A stretch of 64,000 nucleotides of DNA from Parahaliea aestuarii (GCF_008064635.1 NZ_VRYZ01000003.1:186001-250000); one strand, 5' to 3'; counted from the first letter of the stretch, positions 1-13,683 are shown. Notes: generated from the letters alone by a model not told the origin. A program made the numbers and translations.

Positions 1-202
1 GCTTGTGACCCCATGGATACCGCTGTTGCAGCCCCGCTTATGATTTCTGCAAGTCACTGAATAAAAAAGGAAAAATCCTCATGTCCACAGAGCGCGGCTA
101 GTCATATAACAACAATAACTACAAACTAAACTCTATATACATAGATAACAGTGTATTTACTTAGTAAACATAAACCCGCTAACTGACTAAAAAACGACCA
201 CT
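1..202. other. AT-rich non-coding stretch upstream of the DUF2971 gene
   Basis: Positions 1-60 can be read as the last 19 codons of an open frame ending in TGA at 58-60, but the peptide resembles nothing I know and does not look like the MnmE C-terminus. From about 61 to 202 the sequence is strikingly AT-rich compared with the GC-rich genes around it and has stops in all frames. A promoter for the gene at 203 probably lies here, but I cannot pick a convincing -35/-10 pair among the many AT-rich words. Confidence 0.4.
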
Positions 203-1075
203 ATGATCGACAGCATCATTCAGCGGCTATATGCCGAAGAGCCCCGGGATACGCTCTACCACTACACGTCGCTCAGCGGCCTGATGGGGATTATTCATTC
301 CGGACACCTGCGCGCCTCCGATATCCGCTACATGAATGATTCCGCTGAAATCCGTCACACCCTGGACCTGATGGGGGACCACATCAGCCGGCGCGTGATT
401 GCCGGTACCGATCGCCCGGTTTTGCTGAACCAGTTGTCCGACTGGCTGAACCACCGCATCGTCGGCGGCCCCATGCTGTTCGGCGCCTCTTTTCGCGCCA
501 ACGGCAATCTGCTCAGCCAGTGGCGTGGTTACAGCGTGCACGGCAAGGGAGTCAGTCTCGGCTTTGCGCCGCAGCACATCCTGGCCTGCGCCAGGCAACA
601 GCACTTCCAGGTGGGCCGCTGTATCTACGACCCGCAACGCCAGGCCGAACTGATCGAGGAAGTGGTGGATGGGGTCGAGGCCTATGCCGCTGCAAGTGAC
701 AACAGTGACAGCGACGAAGCGGCAAACCTGCGTATCTTCGAGCGCATCGAGGGGCGCCTGCTGCGTTTGGCTGCCCTGCTCAAACATCCGGCCTTTGAGG
801 AAGAGCAGGAGTGGCGTATCGTGTCCCCGGTCATTGCCGACAATATCGCCGCTCCGGTGCATTTTCGCGAGGGCATTTCCATGCTGGTACCCTGGTACGC
901 CTTTGAACTGCAGGTACCGCCGGAAACCGGGGACATGGGCCTCAATCACGTATACCTGGGTCCAACCAGCAACATTGATCTGTCGATGAACTCGTTGAAG
1001 CTGTTTCTCGACCAGCGCGGGCTCACGCCGAAGCAGGGCATCAGCTACTGCCAGATTCCCTACCGGCAGCGGTAA
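203..1075 (+). CDS. DUF2971 family protein
   Basis: A 290-residue soluble protein. The N-terminal part (residues about 16-50) carries the DUF2971 signature: a YHYTSLSGLMGII segment followed by LRASDIRYMNDSAEI. A later EEQEWRIV segment and an LGP..N motif near the C-terminus also fit the family. The biochemical role of DUF2971 is not established; members are patchily distributed and often sit in accessory DNA. No membrane segment or signal peptide is visible. It precedes mnmG on the same strand, but mnmG has its own promoter at 1095-1123, so they need not be co-transcribed. The AT-rich upstream flank suggests that it was inserted. Confidence 0.8.
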   Translation: MIDSIIQRLYAEEPRDTLYHYTSLSGLMGIIHSGHLRASDIRYMNDSAEIRHTLDLMGDHISRRVIAGTDRPVLLNQLSDWLNHRIVGGPMLFGASFRANGNLLSQWRGYSVHGKGVSLGFAPQHILACARQQHFQVGRCIYDPQRQAELIEEVVDGVEAYAAASDNSDSDEAANLRIFERIEGRLLRLAALLKHPAFEEEQEWRIVSPVIADNIAAPVHFREGISMLVPWYAFELQVPPETGDMGLNHVYLGPTSNIDLSMNSLKLFLDQRGLTPKQGISYCQIPYRQR

Positions 1076-1094
1076 AATCCCGGTAGAACATTTT

Positions 1095-1123
1095 TTGTAC
1101 AAGTGTGGCTCGCGCCGTATAAT
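1095..1123 (+). promoter_or_regulatory. Probable sigma-70 promoter of mnmG
   Basis: A perfect TATAAT at 1118-1123 is preceded, after 17 bases, by TTGTAC at 1095-1100 (partial match to TTGACA). Transcription would begin near 1130, upstream of the GTG start at 1169. This also argues against an in-frame ATG at 1103 as the mnmG start, because it lies inside the promoter. Confidence 0.6.
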
Positions 1124-1168
1124 CGCCGGCCCCAAAATCCCGATGCCCCAGGGGCGAGGACAGCAGAC

Positions 1169-3067
1169 GTGGATTACCCACAACAGTTTGACGTGATCGT
1201 GATCGGCGGCGGCCATGCCGGCACCGAGGCCTGCCTGGCCGCGGCGCGTATGGGCTGTCGCACCCTGCTGCTCACCCACAGTGTCGATACGCTGGGGCAG
1301 ATGTCCTGTAACCCGGCCATCGGCGGCATTGGAAAAAGTCACCTGGTGAAGGAAGTTGACGCCCTCGGCGGCGCCATGGCCCGCGCCACAGATCGCGCGG
1401 GCATCCAGTTCCGCGTTCTCAACGCCCGCAAGGGGCCGGCGGTCCGCGCGACGCGCGCCCAGGCTGACCGGGTGCTCTATCGCAACGCCATCCGCGAAAT
1501 TCTCGAGCAGCAGGACAACCTGAGTATTTTCCAGCAGGCCGTGGACGACCTGTTGATCGAGAACGGCCGTGTGGCCGGCGCTGTTACACAGATGGGCCTG
1601 ACCTTTCGCGCACCATCGGTTGTGCTGACCACAGGCACCTTCCTCGGCGGCAAAATTCACATCGGTCTGGAGAACAGCGCGGGTGGCCGCGCCGGCGATG
1701 CGCCCTCCATTGCGCTGGCGCGGCGTCTGCGCGAATTGCCCTTCCGGGTGGAGCGGCTTAAAACCGGCACCCCGCCGCGCATTGACGCGCGCTCGGTGGA
1801 TTTCTCCAGCCTCGAGCAGCAGTGGGGCGACACACCCGTGCCGGTGATGTCCTACCTCGGCAGCGTGGCTGAGCACCCCGAGCAGCGCTGCTGCTGGATC
1901 ACCTACACCAACGAGCGCACCCACGAGATTATCCGCGGCGGACTCGACCGGTCGCCGATGTACTCCGGGGTGATCGAGGGCGTCGGCCCGCGTTACTGCC
2001 CCAGTGTGGAAGACAAGATTCACCGCTTTGCCGACAAGAGTTCCCACCAGGTTTTCATCGAACCCGAGGGCCTGACCTCCACCGAACTCTATCCCAACGG
2101 TATTTCCACCAGCCTGCCCTTCGATGTGCAGTACGCGCTGGTGCGTTCCATTGCCGGGTTTGAAAACGCGCATATCACCCGGCCGGGCTACGCCATCGAA
2201 TACGATTTTTTCGATCCGCGAGACCTGAACTACTCCCTGGAGACCAAAGCCGTGCCCGGCCTGTACTTTGCCGGCCAGATCAACGGCACCACCGGCTACG
2301 AAGAAGCCGCGGCCCAGGGTTTGCTCGCCGGTTTGAATGCCGCTCTGGCGGTGAAAGGGCATGAGCCCTGGTGTCCGCGCCGCGACGAGGCCTACATCGG
2401 TGTCCTGGTGGACGACCTGATTACCATGGGGACCCACGAGCCCTACCGCATGTTCACCTCTCGTGCAGAGTACCGGCTGCTGCTGCGGGAGGACAACGCG
2501 GACCTGCGATTGACCGAAAAAGGCCGTGAGCTGGGTTTGGTGGACGACCTGCGCTGGGCCCGTTTCGACGCCAAGCGCGAGGCTATTGCCGTTGAGACCG
2601 AACGGCTGGCAGCCACTTTTGTGCACCCGGGTTCCGCCGAGTCCGCGCAGTTGGAGAGCAAGCTGGGCAAGCCCCTGACGCGGGAGTACTCCCTGGCCGA
2701 TTTGCTGAAACGGCCAGAACTGGAATACGCCGATCTCGCCGGTCTGAAGGGCGAGCCACTCGCCGATGCCCAGGCGGCGGAGCAGGTGCAGATCCAGGCC
2801 AAGTACGCGGGTTATATCGACCGCCAGCAAGAAGAAATCGATCGCCTGCGCCGCTATGAGCACACCCGCTTACCGGCGGATCTGGACTACAGCGCTGTCG
2901 ACGGCCTGTCCAATGAAGTGAAGCAAAAGCTGGGCGATGCGCGGCCCGAGACGCTGGCGCGGGCCAGTCGCATTCCAGGCGTGACCCCGGCGGCGGTATC
3001 CCTGTTGCTCATCTACCTGAAGAAGCGCGGCGCCCTGGGACGCGCCGACCAGCGCCAGTCCGCCTGA
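1169..3067 (+). CDS. mnmG: tRNA uridine-5-carboxymethylaminomethyl(34) synthesis enzyme MnmG (GidA)
   Basis: FAD-binding subunit of the MnmE-MnmG complex, which installs the cmnm5 group on the wobble uridine of several tRNAs. The protein starts [20 protein letters not shown], with the Rossmann FAD motif GGGHAGTEA at the N-terminus. It also has the family motifs [14 protein letters not shown] and [18 protein letters not shown], and a helical MnmE-interacting C-terminus. I chose GTG 1169 because a purine-rich GGGGCGAGGA lies eight bases upstream, the resulting 632 residues match the usual length (about 630), and the upstream ATG 1103 overlaps the promoter. rsmG follows six bases later and is probably co-transcribed. 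Confidence 0.97.
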   Translation: MDYPQQFDVIVIGGGHAGTEACLAAARMGCRTLLLTHSVDTLGQMSCNPAIGGIGKSHLVKEVDALGGAMARATDRAGIQFRVLNARKGPAVRATRAQADRVLYRNAIREILEQQDNLSIFQQAVDDLLIENGRVAGAVTQMGLTFRAPSVVLTTGTFLGGKIHIGLENSAGGRAGDAPSIALARRLRELPFRVERLKTGTPPRIDARSVDFSSLEQQWGDTPVPVMSYLGSVAEHPEQRCCWITYTNERTHEIIRGGLDRSPMYSGVIEGVGPRYCPSVEDKIHRFADKSSHQVFIEPEGLTSTELYPNGISTSLPFDVQYALVRSIAGFENAHITRPGYAIEYDFFDPRDLNYSLETKAVPGLYFAGQINGTTGYEEAAAQGLLAGLNAALAVKGHEPWCPRRDEAYIGVLVDDLITMGTHEPYRMFTSRAEYRLLLREDNADLRLTEKGRELGLVDDLRWARFDAKREAIAVETERLAATFVHPGSAESAQLESKLGKPLTREYSLADLLKRPELEYADLAGLKGEPLADAQAAEQVQIQAKYAGYIDRQQEEIDRLRRYEHTRLPADLDYSAVDGLSNEVKQKLGDARPETLARASRIPGVTPAAVSLLLIYLKKRGALGRADQRQSA

Positions 3068-3073
3068 TCGACC

Positions 3074-3718
3074 GTGGCAGAGTCCATTGATCCGGCGCTG
3101 CGTGCGGAACTGGAAGCGGGTTGCGAACGACTCGAACTGTCGCTCGACAAGCGACAATTGCAGCAACTCTGTGATTATCTCGGCCTGCTGGCCAAGTGGA
3201 ACAAGGCCTACAACCTCACCGCCGTGCGCGATCCGGCCGACATGGTGCGCAAACACCTGCTCGACAGCCTCGCCATCGCGCCACTGGTGAGTGGTGAGCG
3301 ACTGATCGATGTCGGTACCGGTGGCGGCCTGCCCGGTGTGCCCCTGGCCATCGTGTTTGCGGAGCGGGAAATCCATTTGCTGGACAGCAACTCCAAGAAG
3401 ACGCGTTTTCTTTTTCAGGTGAAAACTGCACTGGGCTTGGATAACATGGCGGTGCATCACGCGCGGGTGGAATCCCACCGTCCCGCTGCTCCCTTCGAGG
3501 CCGTGCTATCCCGGGCTTTTGCATCGCTGGGGGATATGGTGACTGGCTGCCGGCACCTGTTGGCCCCGGGCGGTCAGTTTCTGGCCATGAAGGGCCAGTA
3601 TCCCGAGGCGGAGCTGGAAGCGGTGGCTGGCCAGTGTGATATCAGGGCGGTAACGCCTGTGGCAGTACCCGGCCTGGCGGAACAGCGACACCTGGTCGCC
3701 ATGACCCTGCGCGCCTGA
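3074..3718 (+). CDS. rsmG: 16S rRNA (guanine(527)-N7)-methyltransferase RsmG (GidB)
   Basis: SAM-dependent methyltransferase that makes m7G527 in 16S rRNA; its loss is known to give low-level streptomycin resistance. The 214-residue product has the RsmG signatures: KWNKAYNLTAVRDP and HLLDSL near residues 40-65, then the SAM-binding LIDVGTGGGLPGVPLAI and an SRAFASL segment. It starts at GTG 3074, six bases after the mnmG stop, so the two genes form an operon, as in most gammaproteobacteria. Confidence 0.96.
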   Translation: MAESIDPALRAELEAGCERLELSLDKRQLQQLCDYLGLLAKWNKAYNLTAVRDPADMVRKHLLDSLAIAPLVSGERLIDVGTGGGLPGVPLAIVFAEREIHLLDSNSKKTRFLFQVKTALGLDNMAVHHARVESHRPAAPFEAVLSRAFASLGDMVTGCRHLLAPGGQFLAMKGQYPEAELEAVAGQCDIRAVTPVAVPGLAEQRHLVAMTLRA

Positions 3719-3786
3719 CGCCGGCTCCCGGGGCGGGTGACCCGGCCGCTAACCGCAGGCCATCGACAGAGGGACGAGAGTTTAGC

Positions 3787-4638
3787 GTGGCCAGAATACT
3801 CGCAATAGCGAACCAGAAAGGCGGAGTCGGCAAGACCACCACCTGCGTCAACCTCGCGGCCTCCCTCGCTGCTGCCAAAAAGCGTGTTTTGCTGGTGGAT
3901 CTCGATCCGCAGGGCAATGCCACCATGGGCAGCGGTGTCGACAAGCACGCAGTGGATCACAGCGTCTACGATCTGCTGGTGCACGGCGTCCCGGTCCTGA
4001 ATATCGTGGTGACCGACGCCGGTGGCGGCTATTCAGTACTGCCCGCCAATGGCGATCTCACTGCTGCCGAAGTTGAACTGGTCGGAGTTACAGGGCGCGA
4101 ACGGCGCCTGCGCGATGCTCTTGAGGAAGTCGACGTCCTGTTCGACTACATCCTGATCGATTGTCCACCGTCCCTGAATTTGTTGACCCTCAACGCCCTG
4201 GTGGCGGCCGAGGGGGTCATCATTGCCATGCAGTGCGAGTACTACGCGCTGGAGGGCCTGTCCGCGCTGATGGACACCATCACCAAAGTCGCCGCCGCAG
4301 TGAACCCGCAGCTGGTTGTGGAGGGCATCCTGCGCACCATGTACGACCCGCGCAACAGCCTGACCAACGATGTCTCCGCGCAACTGCACAGCCATTTCGC
4401 CGGCAAGGTGTATCGCACGGTTATTCCGCGCAATGTGCGCCTGGCAGAAGCGCCCAGTCACGGATTGCCGGTGATGTACTATGACCGTTACTCGCGTGGT
4501 TCAAAGGCCTACATGGCGCTGGCCGGAGAGATCATCCGCCGCAACGAAGGCGCAGCGCCGCCTGCCGACGACGACCATAACAGCCAACCCATTGTGACGC
4601 CGACCCTGATCATGGCCGCCGACGGAGATAGTCAATGA
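3787..4638 (+). CDS. parA: Chromosome-partitioning ATPase ParA (Soj)
   Basis: Walker-type ATPase of chromosome segregation. It binds DNA as an ATP dimer and is stimulated by ParB-parS. The deviant Walker A motif KGGVGKTT is near residues 11-18, and the Walker B-like segments LLVDLDPQGNAT and YILIDCPPSL are present, as in chromosomal Soj proteins (283 residues, no N-terminal helix-turn-helix). The start is GTG 3787. The last four bases overlap the start of parB (ATGA), so the pair is translationally coupled. The 68 bases before it follow rsmG directly. Confidence 0.96.
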   Translation: MARILAIANQKGGVGKTTTCVNLAASLAAAKKRVLLVDLDPQGNATMGSGVDKHAVDHSVYDLLVHGVPVLNIVVTDAGGGYSVLPANGDLTAAEVELVGVTGRERRLRDALEEVDVLFDYILIDCPPSLNLLTLNALVAAEGVIIAMQCEYYALEGLSALMDTITKVAAAVNPQLVVEGILRTMYDPRNSLTNDVSAQLHSHFAGKVYRTVIPRNVRLAEAPSHGLPVMYYDRYSRGSKAYMALAGEIIRRNEGAAPPADDDHNSQPIVTPTLIMAADGDSQ

Positions 4639-5540
4639 CAGCGAGAAAACGGGGTCTCGGACGCGGGCTGGATGCGCTGCTAGGCGCCTCTGCCACTGCC
4701 CAGCAGGCCGTCGCCTCCGCAGAAACCGCCACCAGCGCTGACAACAGCGACACCGACAACACCCTGCGCAACCTGCCGGTGGACCTGATCCAGCGCGGCA
4801 AATACCAGCCGCGGCGGGATATCGACCCTGAGTCCCTGCAGGAGCTGGCCGACAGCATCAAGGCCCAGGGTGTGATGCAGCCCATCGTGGTGCGCAAAAT
4901 ATCCGACAAGAGATACGAGATCATTGCCGGCGAGCGCCGCTGGCGCGCCACCCAGCTAGCCGGCCTGGACAGCATCCCGGCGGTGATTCGCGATGTGCCC
5001 GATGAAGCCGCCATCGCCATGGCGCTGATAGAGAACATCCAGCGCGAGGACCTCAGCCCGATGGAAGAGGCCTTTGCCCTGCAGCGTTTGCAGCAGGAAT
5101 TCGAGCTGACCCAGCAGGAAGTGGCCACCGCGGTGGGTAAATCCCGCACCACTATCACCAACCTTTTGCGCCTGATGAGTCTCGAGGACGATGTACGCGT
5201 GTTGCTGGAGCGCGGCGACCTGGAAATGGGCCATGCCCGGGCGCTTCTGGGTCTGTCTGGCGGCGACCAGAGCCAGGCGGCGCGCACGGTGGTCGGCAAG
5301 GGGATGTCCGTACGCCAGACGGAAGCGCTGGTGCGCAGCGTGCTGGCCGCAAAGGACAGGCCCGCCAGCGCAGAGACAGACAGGCGGCTTGATCCCAATA
5401 TCCGCCAGCTGCAGGATGACCTTTCCCAGCGGCTGGGCGCGCGGGTGCAAATACAGCACACCGCCAAAGGGCGGGGAAAACTGGTGCTTTCCTACAGCAG
5501 TCTGGATGAGCTGGACGGAATTTTGAGCCACATCAAATAA
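4635..5540 (+). CDS. parB: Chromosome-partitioning protein ParB (Spo0J), CTPase/parS-binding
   Basis: Binds parS, spreads along DNA using CTP and recruits SMC and ParA. The 301-residue protein begins with the typical KRGLGRGLDALLG segment. The N-terminal ParB domain has YQPRRDIDPESLQELADSI and the CTP-binding GERRWRA motif. The helix-turn-helix EVATAVGKSRTTITNLLRL is central, and a dimerising tail ends in the usual DELDGIL-type sequence. It overlaps parA by four bases. I found no clear parS palindrome in this window. Confidence 0.96.
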   Translation: MTARKRGLGRGLDALLGASATAQQAVASAETATSADNSDTDNTLRNLPVDLIQRGKYQPRRDIDPESLQELADSIKAQGVMQPIVVRKISDKRYEIIAGERRWRATQLAGLDSIPAVIRDVPDEAAIAMALIENIQREDLSPMEEAFALQRLQQEFELTQQEVATAVGKSRTTITNLLRLMSLEDDVRVLLERGDLEMGHARALLGLSGGDQSQAARTVVGKGMSVRQTEALVRSVLAAKDRPASAETDRRLDPNIRQLQDDLSQRLGARVQIQHTAKGRGKLVLSYSSLDELDGILSHIK

Positions 5541-5638
5541 GTGTTGGACGAAACCTGTTACTGCATGTGGTGTAACAAAATGGGGCAGGTACCAGATGCT
5601 GTGGTTGCTGATCAGAAAAAGTTAACACCGGAAAATTT

Positions 5639-5657
5639 GTTCCTATCTGTTGGGAAC
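5639..5657. promoter_or_regulatory. Inverted repeat GTTCC-N9-GGAAC upstream of the atp promoter
   Basis: GTTCC at 5639-5643 and GGAAC at 5653-5657 form a symmetric pair ending 39 bases before the -35 box of the atp promoter. A further GGAAC follows at 5664-5668. The geometry suits an activator or repressor dimer, but short repeats arise by chance and I know of no matching regulator. Confidence 0.25.
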
Positions 5658-5696
5658 TTGCGGGGAACTTTCGCTGTCAACTCCCCTTCGGCTCTG

Positions 5697-5725
5697 TTGA
5701 ACCCTCCCCGCATTGCACCTATAAT
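5697..5725 (+). promoter_or_regulatory. Strong sigma-70 promoter of the atp operon
   Basis: TTGAAC at 5697-5702, a 17-base spacer and a perfect TATAAT at 5720-5725 lie 30 bases before the GTG start of atpI. This is the only near-consensus promoter in the 214-base gap after parB and would give a short leader of about 23 bases. Confidence 0.75.
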
Positions 5726-5754
5726 GCGCGCGCCCAAAAGGATGAAGTTTTCCC

Positions 5755-6210
5755 GTGGAGCAGCGCAGCAGGCGCGATAACAGACCGTTCCCGCCCGCGG
5801 GCGGGGCTCGAATCGCGAAACCACCTGTTTACCGCATTAGCCTGGCACAACTGATGATGCTGGCTGCGGTATGTTTGTCGCTGGCATTTGTAAAACGGGA
5901 GTGGGTGCTGTCCGCCCTGTGTGGCGGGCTGGTGGCGATAGTGCCGCAGGCGTGGTTTGCCGTGAAGGCCTTCGCACACAGCGGCGCGCGTTCCGCGCGG
6001 GAGGTAGCCAACGCCGGTTATGCCGGTGAGGTGGTCAAGTTCCTCCTGAGTGCAACGGGGTTCGCAGCGGTTTTCATCCTGTTGCGGCCGGTATTTCCGA
6101 TAGCGGTGTTCAGCGCCTTTATCGCGATGCAGGCCATACAGATTACTGGCAGCTGGATGTTGTTACGGCAACCTCCGGCGACAAGAGTACAGACGCAAGA
6201 GTTGGATTAG
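5755..6210 (+). CDS. atpI: ATP synthase accessory protein AtpI
   Basis: Small membrane protein of the AtpI family, 151 residues, which helps assemble the c-ring and may affect Mg2+ uptake. After a positively charged N-terminus there are four hydrophobic helices (about residues 30-48, 55-75, 97-115 and 118-140). It is poorly conserved, and the assignment rests mostly on its topology and its position as first gene of the atp operon. It starts at GTG 5755. Its stop codon touches the atpB start directly. Confidence 0.88.
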   Translation: MEQRSRRDNRPFPPAGGARIAKPPVYRISLAQLMMLAAVCLSLAFVKREWVLSALCGGLVAIVPQAWFAVKAFAHSGARSAREVANAGYAGEVVKFLLSATGFAAVFILLRPVFPIAVFSAFIAMQAIQITGSWMLLRQPPATRVQTQELD

Positions 6211-7089
<879 letters not shown>

Positions 7090-7125
7090 TTTACATTTCA
7101 ACAACCTCTTGGTTATTAACGTTAG

Positions 7126-7362
<237 letters not shown>

Positions 7363-7438
7363 GCCGCGGGCTGAACGAGCAACGGCTGAGAACGGGGCCG
7401 CGTAATGCGGCCCTTGAGTAATCTGTGAGGAGCACGGC

Positions 7439-7909
7439 GTGAATATTAATCTTACGCTTATCGGGCAGATGGTCGCGTTTGTCTGTTTTGTGGTTTTCTG
7501 CATGAAGTACGTGTGGCCCCCGCTGTTGGCTGCCATGCAGGAGCGCGAAAAGAAAATTGCTGACGGTCTGGCTGCTGCCGATCGCGCCAATCACGATCTG
7601 GAACTGGCCAAAGAGAAGGCGGTAGAACGCCTGAAAGAAGCCAAGGGCGAAGCGGCGGGCATTATCGATTCTGCCAACAAGCGCGCCAACCAGATTGTCG
7701 AGGAGGCCAAACAGGCCGCCACAGTGGAGGCGGATCGCGTCAAGGCTTCCGCACAGGCCGAGATTGAGCAGGAAACCAACCGCGCCCGCGAACAACTGCG
7801 CGCGCAGGTGGCAGCGCTGTCACTGGCCGGTGCCGAGAAGGTACTGGGCAAATCTATCGACAAAAGCGCCCACGCCGAGTTGGTCGACCAGCTGGCTTCA
7901 GAGCTTTAA
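7439..7909 (+). CDS. atpF: F1Fo ATP synthase subunit b
   Basis: Peripheral stalk subunit, 156 residues. It has one N-terminal membrane helix (about residues 5-25) followed by a long charged, alanine-rich coiled coil to the C-terminus, which pairs with a second copy and with delta. It starts at GTG 7439, with TGTGAGGAGCACGGC upstream as a strong ribosome-binding site. Only 12 bases separate it from atpH. Confidence 0.97.
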   Translation: MNINLTLIGQMVAFVCFVVFCMKYVWPPLLAAMQEREKKIADGLAAADRANHDLELAKEKAVERLKEAKGEAAGIIDSANKRANQIVEEAKQAATVEADRVKASAQAEIEQETNRAREQLRAQVAALSLAGAEKVLGKSIDKSAHAELVDQLASEL

Positions 7910-7921
7910 GGCGAGGAACCC

Positions 7922-8458
7922 ATGGCTGAACTAAGCACACTGGCACGACCCTACGCCAAAGCGGCCTTCGAGTACGCCCGCGATGCGGGTGAACTGGCCG
8001 CGTGGGAAGGGCAACTGGCCACTGCGGCGGCGGTCGTCGCCGACCCTGCTATGGCGGCGATGCTGGGCAACCCGGCACTGACCAACGAGCAGCAGGCGAA
8101 TACCCTGATCGAAGTGTGTGGCGACGCCCTGGCTATCCCGGCGCGCAACTTTGTCAGCATTCTGGCTGACAACAAGCGCCTGGCCCTGCTGCCGGAAATC
8201 TATTCCCAGTTCGCCCTGTTCAAGGCCAACCAGGAAAAGTCGGTGGACGTGGAAGTGATTTCCGCCTTCGACCTGGACGATGCTGCCCGCGACAAAATCG
8301 CGGCGGCACTGGGCAAGAAGCTGGAGCGCGAGGTGAAAGTCAGCACCTCTACCGACGAGAACCTTCTCGGCGGCGTATTAATCCGGGCCGGTGATCTGGT
8401 GATCGACGGTTCTGTGCGCGGCAGGCTGAACAAGCTTGCCGAAGCAATGAATTTGTAG
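7922..8458 (+). CDS. atpH: F1Fo ATP synthase subunit delta
   Basis: Connects the b dimer to the top of F1. The 178 residues show the delta features: an N-terminal helical domain beginning [13 protein letters not shown] and the C-terminal motif [24 protein letters not shown]. It sits between atpF and atpA in the standard order, 16 bases before atpA. Confidence 0.97.
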   Translation: MAELSTLARPYAKAAFEYARDAGELAAWEGQLATAAAVVADPAMAAMLGNPALTNEQQANTLIEVCGDALAIPARNFVSILADNKRLALLPEIYSQFALFKANQEKSVDVEVISAFDLDDAARDKIAAALGKKLEREVKVSTSTDENLLGGVLIRAGDLVIDGSVRGRLNKLAEAMNL

Positions 8459-8474
8459 GATTGAGGAACAGAGC

Positions 8475-10019
<1,545 letters not shown>

Positions 10020-10035
10020 GGCCGAGGCAGCTTAA

Positions 10036-10899
10036 ATGGCAGTCGGAAAAGAGATACGGACCAAGATCTCCAGCATCCAGAGCACGCAGAAGATCACTTC
10101 CGCCATGGAAATGGTGGCGGCGAGCAAGATGCGCAAAGCCCAGGATCGCATGGAGCTCGGCAAGCCCTACGCCCGGCGCATGCGCGCCGTGGTGGGCCAC
10201 ATCGCCAACGCAGCCCCCGAGTACCGCCACATGTACATGGTGGAGCGGGAAGTAAAGCGCGTGGGCTTCATTGTGGTTTCCACCGATCGCGGACTCTGCG
10301 GCGGCCTGAACATCAACCTGTTCAAGGCCACTGTGAAGGCGATGAAGGAGTGGGCGGAGCAGGGTGTCGAGATTGATCTCGGCCTGATCGGCGCGAAGGC
10401 GGCGGCTTTCTTCAACAGTTACGGCGGCAACGTCACTGCGGCGGTGCGCGACATCGGTGAAGATCCCTCCCTGTCGGACCTGATCGGCTCGGTCAAGACC
10501 ATGCTCGACGCCTACGCCGACGGCAGGATCGACCGCCTGTTCCTGGTGAGCAACGAGTTCGTCAACACCATGACCCAGAGCCCCGGCGTGGAGCAATTGC
10601 TGCCCCTGGTCGCCGAGGATTCGGATGAGATGGCCCACCACTGGGACTACATTTACGAGCCCGACGCCGAGGAATTGCTGGAGGGCCTGCTGACCCGTTA
10701 TATCGAGTCCCAGGTGTACCAGGCCGTGGTAGAAAACGGGGCCTGCGAACAGGCCGCGCGGATGCTGGCGATGAAGAACGCCACCGACAACGCCGGCGAG
10801 CTGATTGACGACCTGCAGCTGATTTACAACAAGGCGCGTCAGGCCGCGATTACCCAGGAACTGTCCGAAATTGTGAGCGGCGCGGCAGCGATCAGCTAA
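10036..10899 (+). CDS. atpG: F1Fo ATP synthase subunit gamma
   Basis: Central rotor shaft, 287 residues. The long N-terminal helix contains [20 protein letters not shown], and the C-terminal helix contains the signature [18 protein letters not shown]. It is 16 bases downstream of atpA and is followed by the palindrome at 10909-10953. Confidence 0.98.
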   Translation: MAVGKEIRTKISSIQSTQKITSAMEMVAASKMRKAQDRMELGKPYARRMRAVVGHIANAAPEYRHMYMVEREVKRVGFIVVSTDRGLCGGLNINLFKATVKAMKEWAEQGVEIDLGLIGAKAAAFFNSYGGNVTAAVRDIGEDPSLSDLIGSVKTMLDAYADGRIDRLFLVSNEFVNTMTQSPGVEQLLPLVAEDSDEMAHHWDYIYEPDAEELLEGLLTRYIESQVYQAVVENGACEQAARMLAMKNATDNAGELIDDLQLIYNKARQAAITQELSEIVSGAAAIS

Positions 10900-12381
<1,482 letters not shown>

Positions 12382-12401
12382 CGCTCGGTTAGAGGCCCCC
12401 T

Positions 12402-12830
12402 ATGGCTATGACAATACATTGCGATATCGTCAGTGCGGAGGAAGAAATCTACTCCGGCCTGGTCGAGGTGCTGGTCGCAACCGGCGAGATGGGTGAGCTC
12501 GGTATCAACTACGGGCACGCCCCGCTGCTGACCGCGCTGAAGCCCGGCCCGGTGCGCATCGTCACGCAAAATGGTACAGAGGAAGTCTACTATGTGTCCG
12601 GTGGCTTCCTGGAAGTGCAGCCCGGTGTGGTAACTATCCTCGCTGACACCGCCCTGCGCGCGGATGACGTGGACGAAGCCGCCGCCGAGGAAGCCCGTCG
12701 CGAGGCGGAACACGCCCTGGCCAACCAGACCGGTGAGTTCGACTACGGTCGCGCCTCGGCGCAGCTGGCCGAAGCCGCCGCCCAGTTGGCGACCCTGCGC
12801 AAGATGAAGAATCGGGCGGGCCGCGGCTGA
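12402..12830 (+). CDS. atpC: F1Fo ATP synthase subunit epsilon
   Basis: Inhibitory and coupling subunit, 142 residues. The N-terminal beta-sandwich has FDGLV-like [20 protein letters not shown], and the C-terminal pair of alanine-rich helices (about residues 90-138) can insert into F1 to block ATP hydrolysis. It is the last gene of the operon and is followed at once by the terminator at 12851. Confidence 0.97.
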   Translation: MAMTIHCDIVSAEEEIYSGLVEVLVATGEMGELGINYGHAPLLTALKPGPVRIVTQNGTEEVYYVSGGFLEVQPGVVTILADTALRADDVDEAAAEEARREAEHALANQTGEFDYGRASAQLAEAAAQLATLRKMKNRAGRG

Positions 12831-12850
12831 TTGTTGCGATTGTCCCCCCC

Positions 12851-12883
12851 AAAAAGCCCCGGTATTGTCCGGGGCTTTTTTTT
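12851..12883 (+). terminator. Rho-independent terminator of the atp operon
   Basis: AAAAAGCCCCGG (12851-12862) pairs with CCGGGGCTTTTT (12869-12880) around the loop TATTGT, and the T-tract runs to 12883. It is located 20 bases after the atpC stop. The A-tract on the other side gives it some capacity to end transcripts coming from the opposite strand as well. Confidence 0.92.
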
Positions 12884-12933
12884 ATCCTCTGTCGTCACTC
12901 CCCGCGAAGGCGGGGATCCATTGTCCGCCGTTG

Positions 12934-13683
12934 CTATAACAGTCCCCACAAGGTATCAAACATCAGCTGCTGGGTAAGCGCGATCGCCTGCGAGTCGATG
13001 ATGACCACCACCGGATAGTTCTGCGCCGCCAGCGTAATCATCGCCACCTTGGGCGGGTAGATAGCAATATAGGAAGCGTCGGTTCCCTCTCCGGCGGGCA
13101 ACCACTTCCGCTCCGCGAACTCCGCATCATCACCGCCCGCACCGACCGCCAGCACCCGCACCCGGATACCGCGCTCGATCCGCTGCCGGGTGAAATTCGG
13201 GAATGGCCGGTAGAGGTGCTCGCGCAGGGAGCGGGTGGAGATCACCGAGTAGCCCCGCTCCGGGTCGCGTCCAGCACACTCCAGTAAATCCCGCAGCACC
13301 AGTTCGACCCCGTCGTCCCCTTCATAGAAGCGAACATTGCCCGGGCTGAAAGTCGTCTGGGTCTGTTTCAGGGCGGGAATGATATCGTTGCGTAACTGTT
13401 CTACCGCCAGGTTGAGGGCCTGCTGTTTGCTCTCTGCCAGACTCATCAATCGTTCCGGGTCTTCTGCCTGGAACACCCGTCGCCGCCCCTTGGGGAAGTA
13501 ACTGACCACACCCTTGGTGGCCAGCTGTTTCAGGGTTTCGTAGGCGCTGCCGCGATTGATACCGGCTTCGGCAGCCACGTCACGGATGGAGGCCGGGCCG
13601 AGCTTGAGCAGGGCGCGGTAGATCCTGACCTGCCGTTCGTCGAGGTCAAGATGGCGCAGGGCGTCGAGCTTTATCGTTGTCAT
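12934..13683 (-). CDS. TrmB-family transcriptional regulator, divergent from glmU
   Basis: 249 residues. The N-terminal winged helix (about 10-75) has QVRIYRALLKLGPASIRDVA and INRGSAYETLKQLATKGVV, followed by the family-typical FQAEDPERL linker. A helical region (about 85-115) follows, then a C-terminal ligand-sensing domain of the type found in sugar-responsive TrmB proteins. Placed head to head with glmU-glmS, it is a good candidate for controlling amino-sugar synthesis, as other regulators do at this locus in other bacteria; that function is inferred. Two TGTCA-N9-TGACA sites lie in the shared promoter region, one covering this gene's own start codon. Confidence 0.85.
   Translation of the reverse strand: MTTIKLDALRHLDLDERQVRIYRALLKLGPASIRDVAAEAGINRGSAYETLKQLATKGVVSYFPKGRRRVFQAEDPERLMSLAESKQQALNLAVEQLRNDIIPALKQTQTTFSPGNVRFYEGDDGVELVLRDLLECAGRDPERGYSVISTRSLREHLYRPFPNFTRQRIERGIRVRVLAVGAGGDDAEFAERKWLPAGEGTDASYIAIYPPKVAMITLAAQNYPVVVIIDSQAIALTQQLMFDTLWGLL

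Noticed and set aside
80-92. A DnaA-box-like ATGTCCACA in the AT-rich stretch near the left end
   Set aside because: Only seven of nine positions match TTATCCACA and no second box is seen, so an origin cannot be claimed.
227-2863. An 878-codon open frame on the minus strand opposite mnmG and the DUF2971 gene
   Set aside because: It is a shadow of the GC-rich codon pattern of mnmG; its translation has no recognisable domain and it would overlap two real genes entirely.
5541-5780. A 79-codon frame directly after parB
   Set aside because: It runs through the atp promoter and into atpI, with no ribosome-binding site and no familiar sequence.
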